Part shown: piece by piece, positions 10,311 through 21,941 of the stretch
Layout of the letters: each line of letters begins with the position of its first letter
How positions within the stretch are numbered: the first letter of the stretch is position 1
Source of the DNA: Daucus carota subsp. sativus
Taxonomy: Eukaryota; Streptophyta; Magnoliopsida; Apiales; Apiaceae
Length of the DNA: 64,000 nucleotides
Reading direction: 5' to 3'
Assembly (NCBI RefSeq): GCF_001625215.2
Contig: NC_030385.2
Span: 2,597,135 to 2,661,134, forward strand
Translations under genes and position numbers: made by a program
The notes under the pieces: generated by a model
Told to the model about the DNA's origin: nothing
What the model saw: only the letters and a program-made list of their open reading frames with translations
Databases searched by the model: none

Positions 10311-12669
10311 AAGATGTTAAAATATGATTTTCTTCTTGCACAAACAATGCAAGACAAGTGACTCTATATAAATTTACCCTGGCAAAAAGTTCATGTAAAA
10401 GAATGAACTTTTAGCTCCACTATACTAAACACAATGTATCAACAGGCCTTCTTCAGATCCATATCTGCACCAAAAAATTAGCTTTTCCAATAATAAGCTG
10501 CAAGACTCTCCGAAATCGACATGAACAACATGTAAAGCAATTGAAATCACTGCATTTGAGAAGACGTTATGAACAATAATATGAGATATTTGGCTAGCAG
10601 TTAAAATCACAGCACTTGAGAGTTGAGAAGATACAAGACTAGCAAACTACATTCGCGAAGCCTATAAGACCATCCAATGCACCATACACTAAGTTCCGAG
10701 TGAAAACGCAATGACCAAGTTCTAAGTGAAAAACACAATTGACCTTTAAAATTTATAGAATCGTAAACTTAGCATTTAGCTCTGCTTCTTCCTTCCCGGG
10801 GTGTTGTAAACTACACTCGCACTGAAAATTTGATGAAGGTGCAATCATATAACAGCAAAATATTAAGATATATTCTCAAGTATAGTCCAAAAAAAAAAAA
10901 GAAAAAGAAACGGTAACACTATTATAACCAAATACAGTTTGACAAACAACAGAGCATCATACCTCGCCCTCTAGAGAATACCTTCTTCAATCTGAACCTA
11001 CAACAGAAAAATTCATCTGTATAAAGAGGATGAACCTGTTAGTTTTTGTGAGCAATGGCTATTTAAATTTAGAGCTACGTACATACAACAGAAAAGTCCC
11101 AACATAAGTCCTAGATAATAGAGTGCTGAGCTTGAAGCTCAGCTATTACTTAGATAAATCAGACTCTGAAGCGCTTCTGGCCTAGATAAGCAGTCCGAGG
11201 AGCAAGCGATCAGGTTCTGAACAAATGGTAAATTCACGGAAATAAATCTCTTTTTGCATAACTTAACTATTCTATCTCAAACAGGCCTAGGAAGAGTCAT
11301 GCCTTAAAAGTTAGAACTAACTGCAGGGATCCACAAAATTTGAAGACATGTCGCGCACTAAAACAAGAGGAGCTAACCAACAGAAAGCACGAACAGATGA
11401 CAATGTATCCTCGTGTTGACATGTAAAATTGAATCAGAAGAAAACACTGGTATCTCCATGTCGTCCTTCTACAATGTCGCTTAAGGCAAGAACGTTGATA
11501 CGATTAAATGCAGCATATACTAGTAACAATCAGAAGGGAACATAAGAACACATTCAAATTCATATTCAAATATCTATGGTGACAATATCTTGAAAATGCT
11601 GAGACAAAGAACACAAAAACGTAGTGCTGCATGACTCAAGTTAGCATTGCAGATTTCCATAAGAACTATTTCATTCTGGTGTTCAGACAATTCAAATTAT
11701 TTTTAAAATTCAAATTTTAATTGGCATTTATTCGCACCAATTTTTTATATTTTGAGCACTTAAAATATCCGAAATTATTTTAAAATAATTATTTTAAGTA
11801 TTTGCAGAAAATTGAATTTCCAAACAACTTGAGGATTTTCATTAATTATATTATTACGTGAATAATGATATGGTCAGTCATATCAAGTGCATTTTAATTA
11901 TTTATTTTCTTTTTGAGCAGATAATTTTAAAAAAAAGAATGTTAAAATAATATAAATAATTAATTTATTATTTATAAATAAAAGGAATATTCATACAACT
12001 ATTTCTAAAAATTGGGTGATTATTTCAAAAATATTATTTTTGTATATTTTAAAGATTTGTATTTTTGAAATATTTTAAAAAATTTATTTTGCAGGAAAAC
12101 TTATTAAAAGTACTACTCCGAAAATTAATTTTTAAATTTTTTTAAACAAAAGTATTGTTTCAAATTAAATATTTTGAAATTCTCTTTTAAATTGATTATA
12201 TTATACTATCTTTTAACTAAAATTCATATATATTTATTAATACTTTGTTATTGGATTATCTACATTCGATCTCAAAATAGTCATTTTATATAAATTATAT
12301 ATTTCAAAAATGTGTATACCGCTAATAAATGAAAATATAAAGTTTATAATTCGGAAAAAGAAATATATTCTTACAAAACTAATAAACATAGTTATAATTT
12401 CAAAAGAATCCAAAAATAAATTATTTATCACAATAAAATCTTATATCGTGGAATTATAATTTATACAATAATATATATAAATTGTGTATATAGAAGAAAT
12501 ACCAAAAAAAGGTAAAAAAAATTAGACCATTATATTACATATTCCACATAAAAATTAATTATGTCTCAGGGCCAAAATAAACCGGTCCAATACCGATAAC
12601 ATCAGGTCCTCTGTTGTACACACGTTTATAAACCGGAGTTGTACGTATGTAGAGCTCCTGAGAAATCTG
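10311..12669. other. Intergenic, nothing firmly recognised
   Basis: 2.3 kb without a supportable gene. The part to about 11.6 kb has a more balanced composition and exon-like stretches, for example a minus-strand open frame at 10425-10610 with acceptor-like 'caaatgcag', but no recognisable domain. From 11.7 to 12.5 kb it becomes very AT-rich. Confidence 0.4.
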
Positions 12670-15463
12670 ACAGCAAAACGAGAGAGCAAACCCTAGAAAA
12701 TCAAGAGATCTGCGATGGTGAAGTCGGTGGTGTACATATCGTCGGGCTTCTATCTCATTTGATCTCCAATGTTCAATTTGGAGATCCTCCCTGAAGATCT
12801 AATCTCCTCTGTTCGATTTGGGTTCTTTTCAAGATATAATCTGGACTGTTGAAATCGATTTGCGAATCAGAAGTGTTAAATCTCTGCTCATCTCTTCTCG
12901 TACGGTTAATTTAAAATTAAAGGTATGACGATCAATATTCGAGTTGTAATTCTTTGCCGATTGAATCGTGTTTAATCTGACTTATGTTAATCTTCTTTAT
13001 TAACTTAGGTCTCTGGCTTGTCATACTGTACAAAAATTATGCATACTAAGCGGAAAAAGTAGTGTAGAATAGCCGGTGAATTTCTTCTATTAGCTGGGCT
13101 TGAATTTAATGTCTTGAATTTTTTGAGATTAGTCTACTTGGTTAACCACATTAAGGGAGATAGCAGCTTATATACTAGATTAGACCCAACTGCATGACCC
13201 TTTCACTTCTTCTAAATTAAAAGTACTGAAAATTTTGAAAGTTTTGGAAATTCAACTTTTTTTTACACATTTTATGCATATATTTTAACAGGCGCGGATA
13301 GCTTTTCTTTTTAAAAATCGTGTAACAATAAGTTGTATATTTATAAATATAAGTCCATATATTGACTATGATATATTGATATTTTTCTCTTAAATGCTAG
13401 AATAAAAGAATTCTGCACTTTTTATAAATTCAGTGTCACGACAAGTGGTTGGAATATCCGTGTGGTGCTCTTCATATGACCATGTTAATGGATTCCAAGT
13501 GTGGAAAGGGTAAATACAGTCCTTCAGCATCTGCAAGGAACAAACATGAGGTTCCGTTCATTTACTAGACGAGGTTCCATTCATTTACTAGACCCCTCTT
13601 ATTGTTGATTAAGCCTTTTTCTACTCATTGCATTATGTTTTTGCAGGGTCTCGATGATAAGTGTTTTCTTAGTTTATCAGGGTCCCTAAGTTAATTAATC
13701 GACATATTTTAGTTCTGTACTTGCATATATATTTACTTGTGGTTATGGCAGAACTGTTGTTGCGTCCATTTTGTGACCCCTGCACAAACAATTTTTCAGG
13801 GGAGCCAAGATAAGCAATTGCTATTTTATTATTTTCTAGACTAATTTATATGAATTAAAGATTAAATTCAATGTGAGGAGGCAATTATAATTATTCCTGA
13901 TAATAAAGATTTATATAGATTATGTACATGTATCATTGTTATATTATTCCATCGCCTTTGCTAGATATAAAAGTTTGAAACAAGTTGAACCATGTTACTT
14001 ATATCAACTTATATGTTGCAGAAGTGAGTGATAGCGTGACAAATCGATGGTCTGTAACTCTATGTTTTATGTTGGCAGTTGACACTAAAAAAATAAACTA
14101 AAAATATTTATACTTCCCATCTTGCAATCAAAAAGATTTGAATTTAATGTTTAAAAGTCCAATCTGAGAACTACTACCAGCCCTCTAGTTTTCATGGTTC
14201 TTATGTGTTGTCTGTTCCGTATCACAGTTTTAGAAAATGTAGAAAATAATATATATTGTAATTTGCATTCTACTTGGTGTTCGGCAGCAACTACAACTCG
14301 CAGGTTCTCCTTACCTGTTTGTTTACGTAACTAATACACAAGAAAATACCACAATCAATGATTAAGTTGGAAATCACTGTTGTTTTCTATCCCCGGCGGC
14401 CGGCACAGTGATTATTTCTTGTTTTTCGACTTTAAAAAATTTAGGTTTTGTTTGTCTTAAAATTATATGTTCTGGTACTATAAATTGTTTATCACGGGTA
14501 TGAATTAATATCTTGTTTTTCTTGCCCATGCCATTCTTGCGTGGTGCCAGATGAAGCCTGAGGGTATAAAGTAGGAATCACAGAGGATACAAAGTTGGAT
14601 ATTGCTAAACACCTTAACCTCTTAAGTATTAAATATTCTGGTATTGTTGGAGGATTTCGAGTTCAGGAAACCCCTGTTTTATTCTCATAAATGTTGTTTC
14701 TTGCTGAAGCCTAGTTGTAGCAATTTCGTCCATACTATTAACCTCTGGCCTTTGCCGTCTTGTACATGACCTTTGCATTATACATCCACAAGCTTTTATC
14801 ATATTCATAACATGCATTTCACTTGGTCTAACTTCAGATCATATATTGCAGGTTGTTGCGCTATTGTGCAGTTAGTATATGATTTTGAGAAACTATACAT
14901 CATGTTAAACGTAAACAAGACGTGAAAGTTGAGGCTGCTGATAGGCCTAGATTGTAGAATGAGAAGGAAGCTCTTGAGTCAGAGGTTTGCTTTTATTCTA
15001 CTTCCTAAGCATATAATTGTTATGTGGTCTTCATATTATTAGTTTTGCATTTTTTTAGTAGATAAGTGGTGAGTTTGCATTCAAGTTGTAGAACTAAGTG
15101 AAGATCACCTGGCTATTATTTTTCTTTATTAGTAACTGTAATATAAAAATAATAGACAATGAAAATATCTCTAATTGTGTAATAAATTTTAAGGTTACAC
15201 TTGAAAAAATATATCCTACATTTGTACCTGAACTATGGCAACGTCAATCTGCAGATATCAGACACTATCGAGGAGGCGGCCACATGTTATACAGCAGAGA
15301 AACCCTTTTCTGTCAAACTTTTAAGCCCTGCAAAGAGACGACATTGACGCCCATCTCGGATCATCACAAAAGAGGTCTTTGCCTGAAACAAAAAAATGGA
15401 GAGTCAGAGGACAAGCTTCAAAGTCTTTCAAGGTGGACATATAATCAGCAGAGCCAATCATAG
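12670..15463 (+). other. Unrecognised transcribed-looking locus
   Basis: The leader region contains AAACCCTAGAAA (a telo-box, common in promoters and leaders of plant housekeeping genes). The first ATG, at 12715, gives only MVKSVVYISSGFYLI before a stop. Exon-like islands follow: a boundary AAAG/GTATGACG at about 12921; about 13429-13508, 'tgtcacgacaagtgg...'; about 14852-14989, read in one frame as KVEAADRPRL, then stop, NEKEALESE; and 15243-15463. The last contains a possible frame SDTIEEAATCYTAEKPFSV; a second frame there runs 71 codons to 15463. No complete coding frame survives in any splice arrangement I could find and no family is recognised. A decayed gene or a non-coding transcript is the likeliest reading. 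Confidence 0.25.
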
Positions 15464-15708
15464 TTTTTTTCCTTTCATTGTAATGCTTCTTTTTTATAAA
15501 AAGAAATAATGCCATCATCATCAACATTTATATATGTATACAAGTACAACCTTATTAGTTAAATGACTCATTTATACATTGGATATGACTCATTTATACA
15601 TTTAATTTACATAGTATGTGATCAATGTCTTTTAAGATGTATTGTCTACGTAAGAGAGCAAATTGAGGTTAATAAACAAAAAAATTAAAAATTAAAAAAA
15701 AACTTTAT

Positions 15709-16045
15709 GCGTCGGCATTTTTGTTAACCGACGCTGTAGGTCTATATTTATAGCGTCGGCATTTCTGGTAGCGACGCTTATTCTTATATCTATAGCGTCG
15801 GCATTTTAAGTAACCGATGCTTATGCCTACATCTATAGCGTCGGCGTTTCAGGTAACCGACGCTTATGCCTATACCTATAGTGTCGGCATTTTAGATAAC
15901 CGACACTTATGACTGTTTTAAGCGTCGCCTAAATAACCGACGCAACAGGTCCATACCTTTAGTGTCGCCTGCATATACTACGCCACTTGACCGACGCTAA
16001 AAGTATATTTTGACCGACGCTATAGACCTTTTTTGTACTAGTACC
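15709..16045. repeat. CACTA-type subterminal repeat array
   Basis: About six to seven copies of a 50-60-bp unit, each with GCGTCGGC and ACCGACGC facing each other ('tatagcgtcggcatttt..ggtaaccgacgcttatgcc'), ending in CTTTTTTGTACTAGTA. GCGTCGG/CCGACGC arrays next to a TTTTTTGTAGTG-like end are typical of En/Spm (CACTA) subtermini. No transposase is present and the other end was not found, so this is a single-end remnant. Confidence 0.6.
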
Positions 16046-16900
16046 CGAGCTATTGCAATTCATTTTTTGTTACTCCCTCTTGATCAGTCCCTCTGGGTCT
16101 TTTTAACATTTTTTATTCTTTTCTTTTCTCTCTTGAACACTATCAAAGGTTTTTTAGTATTACATTTTTTTTTTAATTCTTAATCATTTTTACTGCTGGT
16201 GCTATAGCATTCAAAAGAGGTGTTCATCCCATAAATCACTCCTGCAGCCAACTAATACAAAGTACAAACCCCCAACTTTGATCAAATTTACTTGTGAAAT
16301 AAAAGCTTAATTATTTTTCTGTAATACTGTAACTTCAAGATCAACATTTTCATATAAGTATAACTATTATTATTATCATCATCATCGTTATTATACATTC
16401 TTATCAACTTTTCTAGAAACTCAACGACTGCATAAACTGATAGACATGCAGTCTCCTGTAAAAAGAACCACATTAGCTTTGTCATAGAATTGATACAGAT
16501 GCAACAAAGGTAAGGGGAACATTTCCCCTGCCGATTCCAATAACCAATGGAAACCGCTGTTCATCGTTTTTTGTACCCTTGTAAAGTGCAGCACATAACA
16601 ATCTCATTTACCAAAAAGGTCCACAAAATATATACGAAACAAAAATCAAAGCGACACTTATTTTAGCACAGATTCAAACGCTGAATTATGATTAACGTAT
16701 GTTAATTGAGCATGGTTCGAAAGTATCAAATATATTTCATATATTCATATACCAAGTCCAGTGTCAACACTCCTGCTTCAAGACCACCATTTTACCTATG
16801 ATCAGAAAATATATCCCTCAAAAAAATATTTCTCATTTACAATACGGACCCCTATATATACTCATATATTGCAGCTATATAAAATCATAATGTGTCCAAG
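16046..16900. other. Downstream flank of the TPD1-like gene
   Basis: Low-complexity and AT-rich sequence including a (TAT/CAT)n stretch near 16367-16393. It probably includes the 3' UTR of the minus-strand TPD1-like gene. No other gene seen. Confidence 0.45.
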
Positions 16901-16903
16901 ACA

Positions 16904-18426
16904 CTAGCACTTGATTCTCTGAACTGAAAGTGGGTACCGGAAAGAGTTTGCATAATGAAACGAGAGGGTACGCCCATTGGCAAGAGGCTTTCCGTCGTTA
17001 ACAATGCAGTCATTATATCTCAGGCGCTTGAATATCCGTGGATTCACCAGACGAATGGAGCTAAACCAGCCACAACTGAGGTGAATTTCAGCGATATCAC
17101 AGCCTGTGACACACACATTAATGATCTCCACGGTGTATGTAGGTACCCCGGTGGGAAGAGGGGCAGCTGGACCCTGATTGATGAGAATATCAGCCCGGGA
17201 ACATTTGTCCCCCCAGACCCTGGCTGGTTCCACCAATGTAGCTGATGGTGCAGATGGTTCTGTAAATACAAAACAAAACAAGTTTAAAGACATGCATGAA
17301 AATGGCATTGTTTGTTGTACTTGTGAAAATTGGAATTGCTTTTTGTAAAGCTGGAATTGTTTTCTTTTTACATGGTCAACTTTTAAGTCTGCTAGTACAG
17401 GCCCTGATGCCCTCATAGTCTTTCCCTAGACAAAGCATACAGTTCTACAAGTTTCTTCATTCTACACAATGGACAAATTTCGATTCACTAATTCAAAACC
17501 TATATAGGAAAAAAGCCTAATTGCCTATTATCTTGAATTTCAATTTTATGAATCCTCCGAGGATTCATAAAATTGAAATTCCACGAGGATTATCCTCGTG
17601 TGGTGTGCATTGTTCTAAAAATCGATCATCAATCCCCATTAATTATCAATTATTCCATGTTCTGTAACTCGTCAAATTGATTTAACCTTCCGATTATTTG
17701 ATTAAATTTATTCTATGCATTCACCGATTAAATTCGATTGACCTTTTTTTTTTACAATAATGGGGGAGTGACATATACATGGATCACTAGCAAATTAACT
17801 TTTCTATTTTCTTCTTGAATCAAATATTGAGATTTACTTTTTTATTCATAATAAGAATACCGAAAAATATTAAGAGGCCAATACAAATTAAGTGAAAAAT
17901 GAAGTACGACAGATAAATACATACTATATTTAAATGTATTACAAAGAGAGACGTGCGCAAGCTATGTGCAAGGACAAAATAGTAGAGTACAAGAGACAGC
18001 TAGGCCTAGGCAAGAGCATGCACAGAGACGGCGAGGAGACATGTAACAGAAAACAGAAGCTAAAAAAGATGATAATGTTACCAGAGATTCTACACAGTAT
18101 TATACTTACATGATACATACAAAAAACAAGCAGTAAATCTCACCGGAATGGATGAGGAGTTTCCGGTGCGGCGAGGCAAGTGGATGGGTGAAAGAGATGC
18201 GACTGTGGTGGAGAGCTGAGGTAAAAAATGATTAAATGAGAGAGTGATTTGGTTGTTAAATGAAATAAATGAGGAAAATAACAAGTCACTTGGGAGATGT
18301 TAATTTAACGAGACAAAAGAAATAATAGAATGATGTTGATGTACCTGTTGGAATGGCTAGCATGAGTAGAAGTAGGAGAGAAATTGTCGCTGCGATCCGG
18401 GAAAGTCTTTGGTGATTCTCCGACAT
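16904..18426 (-). CDS. TPD1-like small secreted cysteine-rich protein, three exons
   Basis: Member of the TAPETUM DETERMINANT 1 (TPD1/TDL1) family, secreted ligands; TPD1 itself is the ligand of the EMS1/EXS receptor kinase that fixes tapetal cell fate in anthers. Exons on the minus strand are 18345-18426, 18144-18215 and 16904-17259; introns are GT-AG and phases agree, giving 169 aa, close to the 176-179 aa of the Arabidopsis proteins. Residues 1-27 form a signal peptide with a Leu-rich core. Exon 2 encodes an HRKLL dibasic motif like that preceding the mature domain in the family. The last exon carries the conserved domain with six Cys, including CVTGCDIAEIHLSCGWFSS and the final Cys. The 72-nt exon 2 is my own placement from splice sites and the RKLL match. 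A (CT)n-rich leader precedes the ATG. Confident on family, less on its developmental role. Confidence 0.9.
17535..17600. repeat. Two adjacent palindromes inside intron 2 of the TPD1-like gene
   Basis: Arms of 23 bp (17535-17557 and 17559-17581) are perfect inverted copies around one central base. They are followed at once by a second hairpin with 9-bp arms (17582-17590 and 17592-17600, CACGAGGAT/ATCCTCGTG). Transcription of the intron would give a 23-bp stem with a minimal loop. The sequence abuts a MITE at 17611. Confidence 0.85.
17611..17758. mobile_element. Second member of the GATTAATCGG-type MITE, inverted
   Basis: Starts TGTTCTAAAAATCGATCATC and contains 'gttctgtaactcg' and repeated 'ccgattat/cgattaaat' words. 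These match the reverse complement of the 7666-7842 element in order (there TGTTCAAAAAGTCGGTGATT, CTGTTCCGTAACTCGCC). More diverged than that copy. It lies inside an intron of the TPD1-like gene. Confidence 0.5.
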
Positions 18427-18477
18427 CGAATGAAATGTAGCTGAAGCTGTAGATGTTCGAACTGTAGAAACTGAGGG

Positions 18478-18523
18478 AGAGAGAGACCGGGAGAGAGAGA
18501 GGGAGAGAGACCTGTTCAAACTG

Positions 18524-18554
<31 letters not shown>

Positions 18555-18660
18555 GACTTGTGACTTGTGAGGAGGGAGAGAGATGAGAGAGAGAGAGAGA
18601 GAGAGATGTTTAAACTGAAGAAAGTGAGGGAGAGAACGCGGGAGAGAGAGAGAGAGAGAT
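18478..18660. repeat. (GA)n-rich microsatellite in the TPD1-like leader
   Basis: Several pure GAGAGA runs separated by short spacers, read as (CT)n on the coding (minus) strand just upstream of the start codon. Pyrimidine-rich CT leaders are common in plants and may affect expression; the run length is likely polymorphic. Confidence 0.85.
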
Positions 18661-19397
18661 GAAGTGAAATACAGGAAGGTACTTATATTGAGGATTTATG
18701 AACCTATACTATAAGGCTGTGTTTGCCAAACACAAAAAAACAAAAAGCAAATTAACACTTACGGAACAAGTCACTCAAACTCCAAGTATAAAAAAATTAC
18801 AATGCATCTCAGTAATTACAGAACACAATTTAGATTAGATATCGCCAAACACATCCTAAATCTGAAATGACAGAGAAGAAGCTGCTCTGGGAAGCTAAAT
18901 TTGTACATATATGCAAAATTCAAAAGATGTCGAGAACGAAGGTAATAAAGGGTCAAATCAATGACAGAATAGACGTGGAGAGGTCTCACGAGCAATATTG
19001 ACTAATAAAAATGGCGAAAATCGACGGCAGGAATTGAGAAGAAAATATATGCTTACATGAAAAAGGCAAGCCTCGAATGTGTAAGCGTGTAGAATGAAAA
19101 TGAAAGGCTTCCAGCTCTATGAAATCCTGGAAATATTCTTGGTGAAATTAGTGTGTCTTGGTTCAGAAGTGAAAAGGGTGAAAATATGTGTAGGCAATGG
19201 AAAAGGCAAGTTCAGTTGTGCCTACAAATATATACATGTGTGTGTACTTTCATATTCGTCATACATCGAGAGAATATATATGGCCCAACGAGACATTCGA
19301 CTTCTATTGTGACCTCTATTTGACTCGATTTAATAGAGTGATATATAATTAAATTTTTTTTTTCATGTTATGGAAATTGAGAATCAGACGAGAATAA
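18661..19397. other. Upstream flank of the TPD1-like gene
   Basis: Presumed promoter side of the minus-strand TPD1-like gene, ending at the Helitron. No other gene is supported; an ORF at 19094-19312 has no recognisable content. Confidence 0.45.
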
Positions 19398-20775
19398 TCT
19401 TTATATTTATATAAAGGAGGATCCTTCAGAGGATGACGTGGCCTCTCTTACAACTCTCCATTTAAATTTCCTATTTTCCTATGAATTCTGTGTTTTCTTA
19501 ATTTTTAATTTACTTTACTGTACTTTTATTTCAACTCTTTTTGCTTTCTCATCTCATTAATTATATTTCGGTTACGTCCTTTTGATTTTGTTCTTAGACT
19601 TCGTTGGCTCTTCTCAACTTTCATTTGTCTGTTCTACCTCCACGTTTCTCCAACTCCCCCTCCAAAGCACCCTCACTCTCTCTCCTCCCCGCCTGTTCAA
19701 TCACCCATCTCAAGAAATTGGGATCTCTTTCGGGTTTAATAGTGAACTACACAAATCATGAAGTGTGGCCTTGAGATTTTGGGAACCTCTTCTCTCTCGG
19801 AAAAAAGCTGAAATGTCAAGTTTTTTGGCGAGCTTTGGACATAATTGGAGGGTATTTTTGTGGGTATCAGATGATGCGCAATGGATTTCTCTGTAGTTGT
19901 AACCTTAAACCTCAGTTGTGAGCCTTTGAACATTGTGGTAAGTTTTGTCCTGTCCATTGTATTATTTGCTAAAATCACCGCGTTCAGTAGTATATTTGTA
20001 TGTAGCTTATCAATTTATTTATCAAGTGCTAATTCTGTTATATATTTATATGTGCCTTATCAAGTGACAATTTATCAATTGTGTTTGTTTCCCAACGTTG
20101 CTTTTCTGTGTATGATATGTAGCAGATAGTAATTACATGCTCTTAAGACTCTTACATACTCTTACTAGGGTGATGTATAAAAGGGCTATAAGTTAATAAT
20201 CTTTCATGCCCTATGTAGGATTAACTTATCCCCTACGAATGGCATCTCCTATCTCTTATTTAGATATCAGGGAATATTTTAATGCCATCCAGACTTTGCA
20301 CATCGAATAACACTGAGAAATATGTCCTTATTGTATGGTATCCAGAGTTTTGAGGTGGCTATGAAATCATACTCCTTTCGAGCTTGATGAAGCAATGCAT
20401 TAAAGAGTGCTTTGTCAAGTAAAGTGATTCAGATTACATATTGAGTTTAAGACGAGAGAAAAATAGGGGCCCTTACTACCTTCATCTGAGCAGCGCCCCA
20501 AAGTTTTGTGATGAGCAAAGCAAAAGGTTGTCTGTTTCCAGATTTTGTACCAGACTGGTCGCAAGGAATGCAGATATTATCTACTTTATTACATAACTCT
20601 GTTCATAATGAGTTCTCCACAAATTTTAAGCGTCCCTGATAGCTACTTGAAATTGGTAAGTTCCATATAACAAAAAATTTAGTGCCTTAATCTTTCAGTA
20701 AGTTTTTTATTATTTGTAAATAATTTCCGCTTTCTTTGCTGGGTGATTAATACACACAGATGTGACAAGACTGAA

Positions 20776-20970
20776 TTACTGCTGAAGGAGTGACATCATT
20801 TCGCAAGACTCTCCCTGCACCTGACCAAGAAACAGGTTCAAGAAATGATTTCTCTTATGATGTGTCCGATGATGTAACCCGTATCAGCCCTCACCTTATG
20901 GATTATGACCTTGGTGATATTTTGGCTCTTGCTAAGATACGTGATTGTGGCATGGCTTGCTATATTTGAT
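20776..20970 (+). pseudogene. Unidentified captured coding fragment in the Helitron
   Basis: A single frame stays open from about 20776 to a stop at 20970 with normal protein composition, containing GVTSFRKTLPAPDQETGSRN and, further on, YDLGDILALAKIRD. It has no start context of its own and lies directly before the GH9 fragment. I do not recognise the donor gene. Confidence 0.5.
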
Positions 20971-20994
20971 GCTTTTTTTTTATGTGGCCAGTGG

Positions 20995-21260
20995 TCACTT
21001 TGATTATCATGATGCCTTGAAAAAATCACTCATATTATTAGAGGCGCAAAGGTTAGCAGAACTTCCTTCTAACAATATCATTTCTCGGAGAACTGATTCT
21101 GCCCTTCAAGATGGTGCATTGTCATGGGCAGCGAAGTTCTATGCAGCAGAACTTGAGGCTGCTGGAGAAATGGAAAATGTGAGGTGTGCCATCCTTTGGG
21201 ATACCGGTTATTATCTGAAAGCCGCTGACAGAGAGAAACTGTTTGTCCAGGTCCTGGCTG
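20995..21260 (+). pseudogene. Captured fragment of a GH9 endo-beta-1,4-glucanase
   Basis: The frame reads FDYHDALKKSLILLEAQR, then TDSALQDG, then ALSWAAKFYAAELEAAGE and WDTGYYLKAADREKLFVQ. This follows the N-terminal part of plant GH9 endoglucanases (YxDALxKSxxFFEAQRSGKLP..RGDSxLxDG, then the ELxxAGELxNxxxAIRWGTDYxLKA block). The stretch that should hold the catalytic-site motif GGYYDAGD between DG and ALSW is missing, and the rest of the enzyme is absent, so it cannot be functional. It was brought in by the Helitron. Confidence 0.75.
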
Positions 21261-21363
21261 AAGTAAGTAAATCTCTCTCTCCCTCCCTCCTCCTCTCTCG
21301 TCTCGTGAGTATATAAATTTTGGTGTAATTATGTTTGTCTATCTCATCTGTTTATGTTCAAAG

Positions 21364-21510
21364 ATGGAGATGAACTCAAGTTGGCAACAAGAGAGGCTGA
21401 GAGAGTTCTGCCAGGCCAACAAAATCATGATGGCTGCTTATTCTCCTCTTGGAAGGAGCTTCTGGGGAACCAAAGGAGTGCTTGAATCTGAAAGGAGTGC
21501 TTGAATCTGA
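21364..21510 (+). pseudogene. Captured fragment of an aldo-keto reductase
   Basis: Reads EMNSSWQQERLREFCQANKI, then AAYSPLGRSFWGTKGVLESE, matching the VEMNPxWQQxKLREFCxxxGI..AxSPLGxxGxxWG block of plant NADPH-dependent aldo-keto reductases (chalcone reductase/codeinone reductase type). Only one exon's worth is present. A short direct duplication (GGAGTGCTTGAATCTGA twice in a row near 21475-21510) disrupts the end. Confidence 0.75.
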
Positions 21511-21941
21511 GCTTGTTATTGTGTCAGGAGCTTCTTAAATCTTAAAGAAAGACCTAGGTAGTATCTACAGATTTTTGACTAGGAGTTGAGTGAGTGATGA
21601 AGAGTCCGAAAAGGTTGCTGAAATTCCTTGAACATGTAACCATCCTTTAAATATTTGTTGAACTTCACTTTGTAGTGAGGTTCCTTAAAGGCCTCTGCAA
21701 CTTCTTCTGCATATATTTTCTTATATTTTGATAATAAATGTGAAATACAAGGATTAAGAAATTATAGTTCATAAATTTTTTTTATAACATCTTATATTTA
21801 TATTTTTATCACTCGCGCGAAGCGCGTTTTTTTCACTAGTATGTAGATATAAAACGCGGAACTAATCCAATGAAGATTATCCAGCTACTTGCATGACTGT
21901 TTCAGCAGAAAAAGCATAAGTCATTCAAATATATAAATATA

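Larger units (their letters stand above)
19398..21839 (+). mobile_element. Non-autonomous Helitron carrying captured gene fragments
   Basis: 5' end TCTTTATATTTATATAAAGG followed by 'aggatgacgtggc', the common plant Helitron 5' terminus. 3' end has the GC hairpin CGCGCGAAGCGCG, a T-tract and CACTAG (CTRR end). It sits between A (19397) and T (21840), the Helitron target. About 2.44 kb with no Rep/helicase, so it must have moved with enzymes from elsewhere. Inside, in + orientation: an unknown coding fragment (about 20776-20970), a GH9 endoglucanase fragment (about 20995-21260) and an aldo-keto reductase fragment (21364-21510). The first 1.3 kb holds further exon-like pieces that I could not identify. 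Confidence 0.88.

Noticed and set aside
15709-16045. Possible CRISPR-like direct repeats
   Set aside because: Units vary, contain internal hairpins and lack unique spacers; plant nuclear context and a CACTA-like end explain them.
16955-17271. Plus-strand frame and a second minus-strand frame over the TPD1-like last exon
   Set aside because: Shadows of the conserved TPD1 domain, which reads cleanly in the chosen minus frame.
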